Program-made: the position numbers and the translations under genes | Notes under the pieces: generated by a model | The model's database searches: none | The model's input: only the letters and a program-made list of their open reading frames with translations | Told to the model about the DNA's origin: nothing | Part shown: positions 33,022 to 42,294 of the stretch, one piece after another | How positions within the stretch are numbered: the first letter of the stretch is position 1 | Layout: each line of letters begins with the position of its first letter | Assembly: GCF_000620465.1 (NCBI RefSeq) | Contig: NZ_JIBE01000004.1 | Coordinates: 1,364,001 to 1,428,000 of the forward strand | Length of the DNA stretch: 64,000 nucleotides | Source: Ralstonia sp. UNC404CL21Col | Lineage (GTDB): Bacteria > Pseudomonadota > Gammaproteobacteria > Burkholderiales > Burkholderiaceae | Direction: 5' to 3'

Positions 33022-33852
33022 TTACCGTTTCACCCAGGGCAGAGTGAAGAGCTTGTCGTCGTTGGCATAGGACGTGCGCACTTGCTGGCGCACGGCTGGC
33101 GAATCCTGGTACAGCTTGATGAAGCGGGCGATGCGTGGGTCGTTGGCGTTGTCGTTGCGGGCAACGAAGCGGATGGCGAAGTACTCGTCGTCGATGCCCG
33201 AATACAGCAGGCCGGCGCTCGCGACGTCCGGTTTGCCGGCGTTGACGAAGTGCGCGGGGTAGCCCTGGGCAAGGTCCACGTCATCCAGCGCGCGTACAAG
33301 CTGCGGGCCTTCGATTTCGACAAACTTCAGCTTCTTCGGATTGCCGACCACGTCGTTGAGCGTGCCGCGCGCACCCACGCCATCGCGCAGTTTGATCAGC
33401 CCCGCCTTCTGCAGCAGCAACAGCCCACGGCCCTGGTTGACAGGGTCATTGGCCACGGCCACGCGCGCGCCGTCCTTCAGATCGCTCAGGCGTTTGATCT
33501 TGCTGGAATACAGGCCGATATTGCCCAGCACGCCGATGCCGACGCTCTTGAAGGCATAGCCGCGTTCCTTGATCGCGTTGTCGAGAAAGGCCTGGTGCTG
33601 GAAGTAGTTGAGATCCAGGTCGCCCGAGGCGAGTGCGACGTTGGGGGTGGTCCAGTCGGTCAACTCGACCACCTTGACTTCAAGCCCCTGCTTGCGGGCT
33701 TCGGCGGCGGCCACCTCCACGGAATCGGCCAGTGCACCCGGCGTGACGCCGATGCGCAGTGGCGCCGCCTGTGCGGCAGCTGTCATGCCGAGGACAGCGA
33801 GGGCCATCACGGCCGGAGCGATGAAATGCGCGAGTCGTTGTACGAGTTTCAT
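33022..33852 (-). CDS. metQ: methionine substrate-binding protein MetQ
   Basis: A 276-residue precursor of the NlpA/MetQ family. The signal peptide ends AAAQA with no lipobox cysteine, so it is soluble in the periplasm or retained by its helix. Family stretches are RIGVTPGALADSVE, LNYFQHQAFLDN and the periplasmic cleft region ALDDVDLAQGYPAHFVNAG. It delivers methionine or a related compound to MetNI. The intergenic region towards the M20 gene is 160 bases with no obvious riboswitch. Confidence 0.9.
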   Translation of the reverse strand: MKLVQRLAHFIAPAVMALAVLGMTAAAQAAPLRIGVTPGALADSVEVAAAEARKQGLEVKVVELTDWTTPNVALASGDLDLNYFQHQAFLDNAIKERGYAFKSVGIGVLGNIGLYSSKIKRLSDLKDGARVAVANDPVNQGRGLLLLQKAGLIKLRDGVGARGTLNDVVGNPKKLKFVEIEGPQLVRALDDVDLAQGYPAHFVNAGKPDVASAGLLYSGIDDEYFAIRFVARNDNANDPRIARFIKLYQDSPAVRQQVRTSYANDDKLFTLPWVKR

Positions 33853-34012
33853 GGGCGTGGGGCATGGTTGCCGCAAAAGGAACATGCGGTGATTCCAGCA
33901 TGGCAACGCGCCCCATTCCCACGAATATTTGCGTAGATGGTTACTCGGTCTGGGTTAGGGCGATACTTGCGGTCGGCCGTGGTCGTTCAATCAAAAAGGA
34001 GGGGACTTTTCA

Positions 34013-35539
34013 ATGCATGCATCTTTTAAACGTCGCCGGACAAGGACGGGGCGGGTGGTGGGGCGTCTGCTGTTGGCAATCGCCGTCATCCTGGTGGGCC
34101 TTGCGGCGGTTGTGGGGGTGAATACATGGCGACACGACTCGCGCCAGCTGGATGTGCCGGCCGTCACGCCGGTTGCGGTGGATGGCCCGGCCGCAGCGGC
34201 GCACCTGGCCGAGGCCGTGCGCGCACGGACCGTGTCGAGCGCCGCCGATGCGCAACTGAATGCCGACCAGTTCCGCCAGTTGCATGCCATGCTCGCGGCG
34301 CGCTACCCCCAGGCGCACGCCGTGCTGCAGCGTGAGCAGGTGGGCGACTTCGCGTTGCTCTACACCTGGAAGGGCACTGACCCGTCGCTCAAGCCCATCA
34401 TGCTGATGGCGCACCAGGATGTCGTACCGATTGCTCCCGGCACCGAAGGCGACTGGACCCAACCGCCGTTCGACGGTGTGGTGAAAGACGGCATGGTCTG
34501 GGGCCGCGGCGCGTGGGACGACAAGGGCAACCTGATCTCGCAGATGGAGGCCATCGAGCTGCTGGCCGCCAGCGGCTTCAAGCCGCGCCGCACCATTCAC
34601 CTGGCGTTTGGTGCCGACGAGGAAGTGGGCGGCGACCGCGGCGCCAAGCAGATCGCCGCACTGCTCAAATCGCGCGGCGAGCGTCTCGACTTCGTGATCG
34701 ACGAAGGGCTGCTGATTACCGAAGGCGTGCTGCCGGGGCTCACCAAACCGGCGGCGCTGATTGGCGTGGCGGAGAAGGGCTTTCTTTCCGTCCAACTCAA
34801 GGTCGGGGCCACGCCGGGGCATTCGTCGATGCCGCCACCGCACGGGCAGAGCGCCATCGCCATGATGAGCGCCACGCTCAAGCGCCTGGATGACGATCAG
34901 TTGCCCGCCGGCATTCGCGGTGTAGCGCAGGAGATGTTTGCAACGCTGGCGCCCGAGATGCAGGGTTTCAGCCGCGTGGCACTGTCGAACCTGTGGCTGT
35001 TCGGGCCGCTGGTGCAGAAGCAACTGGAGGCGTCCGGCAGCTCCAACGCCATGCTGCGCACCACGACTGCGCTGACCATCGTGCAGGCCGGCAATAAGGA
35101 CAACGTGCTGCCTGGCCGCGCCGAGGCCACGGTCAACTTCCGCCTGCTGCCGGGCGACACCATCGCCTCCGTCACCGCGCACGTGGAAGACGCCGCCAAG
35201 GCGGCAGCGCCCCACGGCAAATTCGAACTGAGCCGGCTGCCGGGTTCCAGCGAAGCCTCGCCGGTGTCGCCCACGCAGTCGGCGTCGTATCAGTTGATCA
35301 ACAAGACGGTGCGCGAGCTGTTCCCGGGCACGGTCGTGGCGCCCGGGCTGATGATCGGTGCGACGGATTCGCGCCACATGATCGAGATTGCCGACCACGT
35401 GTATCGGTTTTCGCCGGTGCGCGCCAAGCCGGAAGACCTGCCGCGCTTTCATGGCACCAACGAGCGGATCACCGAGGCCAACCTGGTGGAGCTGATCCGG
35501 TTCTACCACCGGCTGGTGCAGCAGGCGGCTGGGGCTTGA
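34013..35539 (+). CDS. membrane-anchored M20 family peptidase
   Basis: The 508-residue product has an N-terminal transmembrane anchor (about residues 15-36) preceded by a basic patch, then an M20 dizinc hydrolase: MAHQDVVPIAPGTEGDW (first metal His/Asp), GRGAWDDKGNL and GADEEVGGDRGAKQI (general base). It is closest in layout to carboxypeptidase S/PM20D1-like enzymes that cut or form N-acyl amino acids. The strong AAGGAGGGG site supports the start. It lies between metQ and the TauD gene and may release amino acids for uptake. Confidence 0.85.
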   Translation: MHASFKRRRTRTGRVVGRLLLAIAVILVGLAAVVGVNTWRHDSRQLDVPAVTPVAVDGPAAAAHLAEAVRARTVSSAADAQLNADQFRQLHAMLAARYPQAHAVLQREQVGDFALLYTWKGTDPSLKPIMLMAHQDVVPIAPGTEGDWTQPPFDGVVKDGMVWGRGAWDDKGNLISQMEAIELLAASGFKPRRTIHLAFGADEEVGGDRGAKQIAALLKSRGERLDFVIDEGLLITEGVLPGLTKPAALIGVAEKGFLSVQLKVGATPGHSSMPPPHGQSAIAMMSATLKRLDDDQLPAGIRGVAQEMFATLAPEMQGFSRVALSNLWLFGPLVQKQLEASGSSNAMLRTTTALTIVQAGNKDNVLPGRAEATVNFRLLPGDTIASVTAHVEDAAKAAAPHGKFELSRLPGSSEASPVSPTQSASYQLINKTVRELFPGTVVAPGLMIGATDSRHMIEIADHVYRFSPVRAKPEDLPRFHGTNERITEANLVELIRFYHRLVQQAAGA

Positions 35540-35549
35540 TATCAGTGGG

Positions 35550-36506
35550 TCAGTGGGCGTTGGCCACCAGCGTGTCGATGTGCGCGTCGTTGGTGGCTTC
35601 GGGGCGGCGCAGTTGCGTGCTGCGGCTGCCGTCCACTGAGATGGCTGTGTCGCCGTGCACGGTCACGCGGCGTACCAGGCGCGGCTGGTTGCCGTAATCG
35701 TTGATGGCGTAGTGCTGCGTGGCGCGGTTGTCCCAGATGGCGACGTCGTGCTGGCGCCATTGCCAGCGGACGGTGTTGTCCAGCCGCGTCACGCGGTTCT
35801 GCAGCAGTTCGAACAGCCGCGTCGATTCGCTGCCCGGCAGGCCGGTGAAGCGCTTGACGAAATGCCCGAGCAGCAGGGCGCGCTCGCTGGTCTCGGGGTG
35901 CACGTGCACCACCGGGTGCGAGGCTTCATACACCGAGGCGGTAAACACATCGCGGTGGTGCCGCAGGCGTGCGCTGTCGATCTGCGTGCGTTCGGCACCG
36001 TAGTCGTAATCGTTGGTGTGCACGGCCCAGAGCTGCTCGGCAAGCTGCTTGAGCGGGTCGGGCAACTGCTCGTAGGCGCGGGCGGTGTTGGCCCAGACCG
36101 TGTCGCCGCCGTAAGCCGGAATCGTCACCGCGCGCAGGATCGAGACCTTCGGAAACGCATCGAGAAACGTCACGTCGGTGTGCCACGAGTCGGCACGGCC
36201 GCCGCCCTTCGACGCGTCCAGTTCAAACAGGTGCGTGCCGGTGGGCGCCGGCACGGTCGGGTGGGCGACGATGCGGCCGAAGCGCTTGCCGAAGGCCTGG
36301 TGCCGGTCATCGTCCAACTGCTGCTGGTCGCGAAAGAACAACACCTTGTACTTGAGCAGCGCCGCATACAGGCTCGCGAACGTGTCTTCCGCCAAGTCGG
36401 CGCCGAGCTTGAGGTCGAGCACCTCCCCGCCGATATGTCCGGCCACGCGGCGTACGCGCAGGGTGCCGAACGTGGTGTCGATGGCGGTGTTGTGATCGTC
36501 TGGCAT
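35550..36506 (-). CDS. TauD/TfdA family dioxygenase
   Basis: The 318-residue Fe(II)/2-oxoglutarate dioxygenase has the HxD pair His109-Asp111 (SWHTDVTF), the distal His265 (NRATQHYAIND) and downstream Arg residues (RLVRR) for 2-oxoglutarate. The family acts on taurine and other sulfonates, sulfate esters or phenoxyacetates. Nearby MetNIQ and encapsulin sulfur genes favour a sulfur substrate, but TfdA-type activity remains possible. The divergent DUF2917 gene shares its promoter, which carries the MocR-like box array. Confidence 0.85.
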   Translation of the reverse strand: MPDDHNTAIDTTFGTLRVRRVAGHIGGEVLDLKLGADLAEDTFASLYAALLKYKVLFFRDQQQLDDDRHQAFGKRFGRIVAHPTVPAPTGTHLFELDASKGGGRADSWHTDVTFLDAFPKVSILRAVTIPAYGGDTVWANTARAYEQLPDPLKQLAEQLWAVHTNDYDYGAERTQIDSARLRHHRDVFTASVYEASHPVVHVHPETSERALLLGHFVKRFTGLPGSESTRLFELLQNRVTRLDNTVRWQWRQHDVAIWDNRATQHYAINDYGNQPRLVRRVTVHGDTAISVDGSRSTQLRRPEATNDAHIDTLVANAH

Positions 36507-36611
36507 GGCGGCTCCGGCAGAAATGGCGATGGATCATGCTAGCCACCCGATGCCCAGCCGAAAACGAACGGTTTGACATATCCAAATGCAGTTCTGTCGG
36601 TCATGCCGATG

Positions 36612-36663
36612 AACTGTTCGCGAAAGATGCTGAACAGTTCAGCCAAACTGTTCACAACTGTTC
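36612..36663. promoter_or_regulatory. four AACTGTTC boxes between the TauD gene and DUF2917
   Basis: AACTGTTC at 36612-36619, inverted GAACAGTT at 36632-36639, then AACTGTTC at 36646-36653 and 36656-36663. The last three repeat the spacing of the MocR promoter array (25853-25884): 14 bases from GAACAGT to AACTGTTC, then a 10-base period. Confidence 0.75.
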
Positions 36664-36758
36664 ATGTCAACTCGTTGCGCTGCCGCGCAAGATGGAACCG
36701 TGCCGATCCGCAGTCCCCATAAAAACCCACCACGAACCCCGGCACAGGAGTCTCAATC

Positions 36759-37121
36759 ATGCGCGAAATCAGAATCTTCGAACTGGACCGGCCGGGCGTG
36801 CCGGTGAGCTGGCGGTCGGCACGGGCCCAAACCATCGCCGCACAAGCCGGGCTGTTGTGGGTCACGCAAGAGCATCAACGCCAGGACATCTGGCTCAAGC
36901 CCGGGCAGGCGATCGACGTGCCGGCGGGCGTGCGCTTCTGGCTATCGGGTGAGCCGGTGGACGGCACGCCGGCGCGCTTTTCAGTGACCGAAGACATCAA
37001 TGCGCCGCGCCGCCTGCTGCGTTTTATCGGCGCGATGGTCGTGGCTGCATATCGGCAGGTTCTGCGCGACGACGGGCAGGATGCCGCGCGTATACCGTCG
37101 GCGCAGCGGATTGGCACCTGA
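36759..37121 (+). CDS. DUF2917 family protein
   Basis: The 120-residue product begins MREIRIFELDRPGVPVSWRS. It contains the cupin-like beta core LLWVTQEHQRQDIWLKPGQAIDVPAGVRFWLSG and a C-terminal helix. DUF2917 proteins have no established function; the fold resembles a small cupin. It is divergent from the TauD dioxygenase and probably under the same regulator as the MocR gene. Confidence 0.8.
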   Translation: MREIRIFELDRPGVPVSWRSARAQTIAAQAGLLWVTQEHQRQDIWLKPGQAIDVPAGVRFWLSGEPVDGTPARFSVTEDINAPRRLLRFIGAMVVAAYRQVLRDDGQDAARIPSAQRIGT

Positions 37122-37130
37122 AGCCTGGCG

Positions 37131-38573
37131 TCAAACCGGAAACACGAGCCGGAACTCGGTCCGCCCACCCGGCGGGCTGCTGGCCTGCACGCTACCGCCG
37201 TGCAGGTCCATGATGGTTTTGACGATGGCCAGTCCCAACCCGGTCGACTGGCTTGATTGCGCCCCAGACTGCGCCCCGGACTGCGCCCGCGAGGGGTCGC
37301 CCCGGTAGAACCGCTCGAACAGCAGCGGCAGGGCGGTCGGCGCAATGCCCGGCCCAGGGTTGTGCACGGCGATTGCGATGCCCTGCGGCGCTGTCTCGAT
37401 CGTCACGTCGATGCGCTCGCCGGTGGGCGTGTGACGCAGCGCGTTGTCGAGCAGGTTGTTGATGGCCCGGCGCAGCAACGTGGCGTCTGCGTGCAGCCGC
37501 GCATCGCCGCGCACGTCGATGGCGATGTCGCGATCGGCAGCCACTGCCTCGAAATAATCGACCAGCACCTGCACCTCGTGGCGCGCATCCAGCGGCTCGA
37601 TGGACAGCGCCACGCGGGCATGGTCGGCGCGTGCCAGAAAGAGCATGTCTTCGATCATGTGCGACAGGCGCGCGTATTCCTCCAGGTTGGATTCGAGCAC
37701 GCTGCGGTATTCCTCGCCCGTGCGCGGGTGTGCGAGCGTGACTTCGGTCTGGCCCACCAGATTCGCCAGCGGCGTGCGGAAGTCGTGCGCCAGGTCCGCA
37801 GAGAACTGCGACAACCGCGCAAAGCCGTCCTGCAGGCGCGTGAGCATGGCGTTGAGCGATGCCAGCAGGTCGGCCAATTCGCGCGGCGCGCCCTGCAGGG
37901 TGAGACGCGTGTCGAGCTGGCTCGGCACCACGGCCGCAGCCTGACTGCCGATGCGCGCCAACCCGCGCAGCGTGCCCCGCACGAGCAGCAGGCTCAGCAG
38001 CGCCACCGCCGCCACGCCGCCCATGACGGCAAAGACGATGTGGCGCTGGTACTGGGTCAGCAATGCCGCGCGGCTATCGCCATCCTGCGCGACCAGCACG
38101 ATCACTTTCGCGTTGTTCTGGCCCAGCCAGGCCTCCGCCGCTGCAGCGCGCGAGGCCATGCCGGTCATCGACGTCCATGTCTGTACGGACGACTCCGACG
38201 GCGGCACCGCAGCCGCAACCACGGGCGGCATCGTCACCTGTTCGCCCTCGGGGTTCACTTCGACCAGCGTGCGGCCTTCCGGCGTGGCAATGCGCAGGAT
38301 CAATCCATCGTGGCCCGACACCACATCGGTATAGCGGTGCGCGGTACGCACCAGATCGTCGGCGCTGGGTACCTCGCTGGCGAGGTGGCGCAGCTGGGCG
38401 ATCTTGCCGATCAGCATGGCATCGTCGGTCGCGCGCAGCTGTGCGTTGAGCGCGAAGTACAGATACGTGCCAGCTGCGGTGAGCGTGACCGATGCCACCA
38501 CCACAAACGCCAGCACGAGCCTGCCCGCAAGCGATGTGGGCCAGCGCATGAGTGTGCCGTTGAGCGACGCCAT
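37131..38573 (-). CDS. heavy-metal-type sensor histidine kinase
   Basis: The 480-residue inner-membrane kinase has TM1 at about 15-40, a periplasmic sensor (41-177), TM2 at 178-200, HAMP, the dimerisation helix with His263 (DLAHDFRTPLANL) and an HATPase domain. It belongs to the CusS/CzcS/IrlS group of metal sensors. An unusual AQSG repeat (AQSGAQSGAQSSQS) sits near the ATP lid, encoded by a 12-base tandem repeat at about 37253-37290. Its ATG overlaps the response regulator stop, so the two are coupled. Confidence 0.88.
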   Translation of the reverse strand: MASLNGTLMRWPTSLAGRLVLAFVVVASVTLTAAGTYLYFALNAQLRATDDAMLIGKIAQLRHLASEVPSADDLVRTAHRYTDVVSGHDGLILRIATPEGRTLVEVNPEGEQVTMPPVVAAAVPPSESSVQTWTSMTGMASRAAAAEAWLGQNNAKVIVLVAQDGDSRAALLTQYQRHIVFAVMGGVAAVALLSLLLVRGTLRGLARIGSQAAAVVPSQLDTRLTLQGAPRELADLLASLNAMLTRLQDGFARLSQFSADLAHDFRTPLANLVGQTEVTLAHPRTGEEYRSVLESNLEEYARLSHMIEDMLFLARADHARVALSIEPLDARHEVQVLVDYFEAVAADRDIAIDVRGDARLHADATLLRRAINNLLDNALRHTPTGERIDVTIETAPQGIAIAVHNPGPGIAPTALPLLFERFYRGDPSRAQSGAQSGAQSSQSTGLGLAIVKTIMDLHGGSVQASSPPGGRTEFRLVFPV

Positions 38574-39247
38574 CAACGGCCCACCGCGTCGAGCACGTAG
38601 CCCATGCCGCGCAAGGTGTGGATCAGCTTGTGCTCGAACGGATCGTCCACCTTGGCGCGCAAGCGCCGGATCGACACATCCACCACGTTGGTGTTGCTGT
38701 CGAAGTTCACGTCCCATACCTGCGAGGCGATCAGCGAGCGCGAAAGGACCTCGCCCGCGCGCCGCGCCAGCAGATGCAGCAGCGCGTATTCCTTGGCGGT
38801 CAGGTCGATGCGTTGTCCTGCCCGCGTCACGCGGCGTTTGATCGTGTCGATCGTCAGGTCGGCAATTTCGAGGATCTCGCTTTCGCGCAGCGGGCCGCGC
38901 CGCAGGATGGTGCGCACACGCGCCACCAGTTCGGCAAAGGCGAAGGGTTTGACGAGGTAATCGTCTGCGCCCAGCTCCAGGCCTTTCAGGCGGTCGGCCA
39001 GTTCGTCGCGCGCGGTCAGGCACAGCACCGGCGTGCTCTTGCGGCGGCGCAGTTCCTGCAGCACCTGCCAGCCGTCCATGCCGGGCAGCATGATGTCGAG
39101 CACGATCAGGTCGTACTGATGCTCCATGGCCTGGAAAAGGCCATCGGGGCCGGTGCGGGCCAGGTCGGCCACAAAGCCGGATTCCGTCAGGCCCTTGAGC
39201 AGGTAATCGCCCGCTTTGGGCTCGTCTTCAACAATGAGCAGTCGCAT
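38573..39247 (-). CDS. OmpR-family heavy-metal response regulator
   Basis: The 224-residue product has a receiver with phospho-acceptor Asp51 ([10 protein letters not shown]) and a C-terminal winged helix ([23 protein letters not shown] and [14 protein letters not shown]-like helices). It belongs to the CusR/CzcR group. It is divergent from the repeat-protein/RND operon. A perfect 10-bp-arm palindrome at 39319-39340 in the shared promoter matches the known copper-type box, so it probably activates both directions. Confidence 0.9.
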   Translation of the reverse strand: MRLLIVEDEPKAGDYLLKGLTESGFVADLARTGPDGLFQAMEHQYDLIVLDIMLPGMDGWQVLQELRRRKSTPVLCLTARDELADRLKGLELGADDYLVKPFAFAELVARVRTILRRGPLRESEILEIADLTIDTIKRRVTRAGQRIDLTAKEYALLHLLARRAGEVLSRSLIASQVWDVNFDSNTNVVDVSIRRLRAKVDDPFEHKLIHTLRGMGYVLDAVGR

Positions 39248-39318
39248 GGTGAAAAGTGGCGCGCTGGGTGTCTGCGCCAATGCCGCCAAGATATGCCAAA
39301 ACCTCAGGCCCGGGCACA

Positions 39319-39340
39319 AAGATGACAAGTTTGTCATCTT
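39319..39340. promoter_or_regulatory. metal-responsive two-component box
   Basis: AAGATGACAA and TTGTCATCTT are perfect complements separated by GT. The arrangement TGACA-N-TGTCA matches the CusR/CopR-type box of heavy-metal response regulators. It lies 72 bases before the response regulator and 104 bases before the repeat-protein gene. Confidence 0.75.
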
Positions 39341-39443
39341 CGAGTCATGCCCGCGTGGTGCACCGCTCCCTAGACTGGCCTCACTGACATCGCCCCCCAA
39401 TCCCCCTTGTTTGCTGATGTCAGGCCTTTTCAAGGAGATCCTC

Positions 39444-39797
39444 ATGGCGATTCGATTCCAACGCGTGCTTCCCCTGGTTGCCCTGGCCGCAATGCTGGCA
39501 ACCGGCACGGCCGTGGCCGCGCAAGGCGATCACGATGCGTGCTGCGCGCCGCAGGCCACGTCGATGCCCGCGCCGCTGGCCAAGGCTGGCGCCCGCGACC
39601 CGTACACCGATGGCGCCCGGACCGGCACGCGCGACCCCTATACCGATGGCGCAAAGGCCGGCGCGCGTGATCCGTACACGGACGGTGCAGCGCAAACCGC
39701 GCTCGATGCCCGCGTCGGCACACGTGACCCCTACACCGATGGCGGCTTGAGCAACCCGCGCAGCCCGGATCCGTACACCGACGGTGCGATTGCGTAA
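39444..39797 (+). CDS. secreted DPYTDGA-repeat protein at the head of the efflux operon
   Basis: A 117-residue protein with a Sec signal peptide ([20 protein letters not shown], cleavage near AVAA), then a short [10 protein letters not shown] segment and five copies of DPYTDGA separated by linkers. It is the first gene of the metal-efflux operon, where other systems carry small periplasmic metal chaperones, but it has no chaperone fold recognisable to me. Asp, Cys-Cys and His offer possible metal ligands. It is related to the repeat protein at 1355. AAGGAG precedes the start, and its stop overlaps the next start. Confidence 0.75.
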   Translation: MAIRFQRVLPLVALAAMLATGTAVAAQGDHDACCAPQATSMPAPLAKAGARDPYTDGARTGTRDPYTDGAKAGARDPYTDGAAQTALDARVGTRDPYTDGGLSNPRSPDPYTDGAIA

Positions 39798-41068
39798 TGC
39801 GCGGTTTCCAGCTCACCGGGGCAGCCCTCGCATGCCTTCTGGCTGCCCCGTTGGCCACCGCAGCGGCGACTGACTCCGTCGCTCCGGTGGCCGTTTCCAT
39901 GTCGGGTGCCTCCGTGGTTGCGGCAACGGAGCGCGTGACGCTGCAGCAGGCCGTTGAGCGTGCGCTGCAGACGCATCCGGCGCTGGCCGCTGCGGGCTAT
40001 GAAGTGGCCGCCAGTGAGGGCGCGCTCGACCAGGCCCGTCGGTTGCGCAATCCCGAAGCGGCCTTCACGACGGAAGACGTCCGCCGCGACCGCGCCACGA
40101 TGACGGCGCAACTGAATATCCCGTTGGAACTGGGCGGCAAACGCGGGGCCCGCACACGCGCCGCAGAAGTGGCACGAGACGCCACCACGCAGGATGCTGC
40201 CGTGCTGCAGGCCGAGTTGCGTGCGGACGTCACACGCGCGTTTTTCGATTTGGTGATCGCCCAGGAGCGCCTGTCGCTCGCGCAGGCGTCGGATGCGTTG
40301 GCCGCCCAGGCCGAATCCGCCGCCGCGCGCCGCGTGCAGGCAGGCAAGGTGTCACCGGTGGAGCAGACCAAGGCAGGCGTAGCGCGTGCCAGCGCAGCCA
40401 TCGAACTGCGTGATGCGAATGCCGAGTTGCGGGTCGCCCAACGCGCCCTGGCGGCCTTCTGGGGCACGCCTTCTGCCGCGCCCGAAGCCGACGGAAGCGC
40501 AGAGACGCTGCCCGCCGTGCCGCTCGAAGCGCGCCAAGCTGCCGGCACGTTGGAAAACACGCCCCGCGCCATCCGCGCCCGTCTGGAGATCGACCGCCGC
40601 CAGGCACTTGCCAACGTGGAGCGCAGCAAGCGCGTGCCCGACGTGACGCTCACGGTGGGCGCCAAGCGCGACAGCGCCGCGAACAACAACATGGCGGTGC
40701 TCGGCATTGCCGTGCCACTGCCGTTGTTTGATCGCAACCAGGGCAGCCAGCTTGAAGCGCAGCGTCTGGCCGACAAGGCGTTTGAAGACTACCGCGCCCT
40801 GCAGCTTGAACAGAACGCCACGCTCGCGCAGGACGTGGCGCGGCTCGATGCGGCGCGCGCCGCCGTGCAGTCGCTGCGGCAAGACGTGTTGCCCGGCGCG
40901 CAGCGCGCGTATGACGCTGCACGTATCGGCTTTGATGCCGGCAAGTTCAATTTTCTCGATGTGCTGGATGCCCAGCGCACGCTGTTTCAGGCGCGCGCGC
41001 AATACCTGGCCGCGCTGTCGCGCGCGCATCAGGCGGCTGCCGGCATCGATCGCATCCTCGGCCGGTAG
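39797..41068 (+). CDS. czcC: TolC-like outer-membrane efflux protein (CzcC type)
   Basis: The 423-residue product has a signal peptide (ends ATAAA) followed by two TolC-type repeats. The typical N-terminal part is TLQQAVERALQTHPALAAAGYEV, and the repeat cores are RRLRNPEAAFTTEDVRRDR and GVARASAAIELRDANAELR. It forms the outer-membrane channel for the RND pump encoded downstream. It overlaps the repeat-protein gene by one base and is followed by the adaptor gene 24 bases later. Confidence 0.88.
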   Translation: MRGFQLTGAALACLLAAPLATAAATDSVAPVAVSMSGASVVAATERVTLQQAVERALQTHPALAAAGYEVAASEGALDQARRLRNPEAAFTTEDVRRDRATMTAQLNIPLELGGKRGARTRAAEVARDATTQDAAVLQAELRADVTRAFFDLVIAQERLSLAQASDALAAQAESAAARRVQAGKVSPVEQTKAGVARASAAIELRDANAELRVAQRALAAFWGTPSAAPEADGSAETLPAVPLEARQAAGTLENTPRAIRARLEIDRRQALANVERSKRVPDVTLTVGAKRDSAANNNMAVLGIAVPLPLFDRNQGSQLEAQRLADKAFEDYRALQLEQNATLAQDVARLDAARAAVQSLRQDVLPGAQRAYDAARIGFDAGKFNFLDVLDAQRTLFQARAQYLAALSRAHQAAAGIDRILGR

Positions 41069-41092
41069 CGCGGCCTTTCTCTTTCTGCTGAC

Positions 41093-42283
41093 ATGACACT
41101 TCCACCGCAACAACGGCGCGCCATCGCGCTCATCGTCGTGCTCGGGGCGCTGGCCGCTGTCGGGCTGTGGTTCGGCATGGGTGCACGCCAGGCGCCGACG
41201 GCCGATGCTGAGGCAGCACCCGCACCGGCCGCCACCGAGCAAGCCGAGGCGCCCCACGCCGAGACGCTTGCCATGACGGCCGACGCCATCGCCAATGCCA
41301 AGATCGGCGTGGACACCGCCGGGGCTGCCGACTTGCGAACGCAGGTGGTCCTGCCCGGCGAGATCCGCCTGAACGAAGACCGCACCGCGCACGTGGTGCC
41401 GCGCGTGGCGGGTGTGGCCGAAAAGGTGGCGGTGGAACTGGGCCAGCCGGTGACGCGCGGCCAACTGCTGGCCGTGCTCTCCAGCCCCGCGCTGTCGGAT
41501 CAGCGCAGCGAACTGCAGGCTGCCCAGCAACGCCTTGCGCTCGCGCAGGAAACACACGCACGCGAAAAGCGCCTCTGGGAGCAGGGCATCGCCGCCGAGC
41601 AGGATTACCAGCAGGCGCGCACGTCGCTGCAGGAAGCGCGCATTGCTGCGGATAACGCACGCCAGAAGCTGACGGCCATTGGCGCAGCACCGGCGGGTTC
41701 GGCGCTGAATCGCTTCGAGTTGCGTGCGCCGTTTGATGGCGTCGTGGTCGCGAAGCATCTGTCGCAGGGTGAGGCCGTGCAGGCGGAGACAGCCGTTTTT
41801 ACCGTGGCGGACCTGCGCACCGTGTGGGCGGACTTTTCCGTCACCGCCAAGGATCTGGAAGCGGTCACCACCAACGCTGCCGCCACCGTGCGCGCCACGG
41901 CCACGGGCACCGCCGTGCAAGGCAAGGTCTCTTACGTTGGCACCTTGCTGGGCGAACAGACCCGCACCGCGCCCGCCCGCGTCACGCTCGACAACCCGAA
42001 GCTCGCTTGGCGGCCCGGCATGTTCGTCAACGTGTCGGTCGAATCGGGGCGCGTGCAGGTGCCCGTGGCCGTGCGCGCCGATGCCGTGCAGACCGTCGAT
42101 GAGAAACCCTCGGTGTTTGTGCCTGTGCCCGCCGGCTTTGAAGTGCGCCCCGTCAAAACGGGCCGCACCGACGGCACCTGGACGGAGATTCTCGAAGGGC
42201 TTCCCGCCGGCGCGCGCTACGCCGCGACCAACAGCTACGTGCTGAAGGCCGAAGCCGGCAAGTCCGCCGACCACGGTCATTGA
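41093..42283 (+). CDS. czcB: RND efflux periplasmic adaptor (CzcB type)
   Basis: The 396-residue membrane-fusion protein has an N-terminal transmembrane anchor (about 8-26), a barrel-sandwich lipoyl domain (PRVAGVAEKVAVELGQPVTRGQ), a helical hairpin (QRSELQAAQQRLALAQETHARE) and a second lipoyl half (FELRAPFDGVVVAKHLSQGEAV). It joins the inner-membrane pump to the outer channel. An Ala/Pro/Glu-rich linker follows the anchor. The next gene starts 11 bases after its stop. Confidence 0.88.
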   Translation: MTLPPQQRRAIALIVVLGALAAVGLWFGMGARQAPTADAEAAPAPAATEQAEAPHAETLAMTADAIANAKIGVDTAGAADLRTQVVLPGEIRLNEDRTAHVVPRVAGVAEKVAVELGQPVTRGQLLAVLSSPALSDQRSELQAAQQRLALAQETHAREKRLWEQGIAAEQDYQQARTSLQEARIAADNARQKLTAIGAAPAGSALNRFELRAPFDGVVVAKHLSQGEAVQAETAVFTVADLRTVWADFSVTAKDLEAVTTNAAATVRATATGTAVQGKVSYVGTLLGEQTRTAPARVTLDNPKLAWRPGMFVNVSVESGRVQVPVAVRADAVQTVDEKPSVFVPVPAGFEVRPVKTGRTDGTWTEILEGLPAGARYAATNSYVLKAEAGKSADHGH

Positions 42284-42294
42284 AAGGAGGCGCC

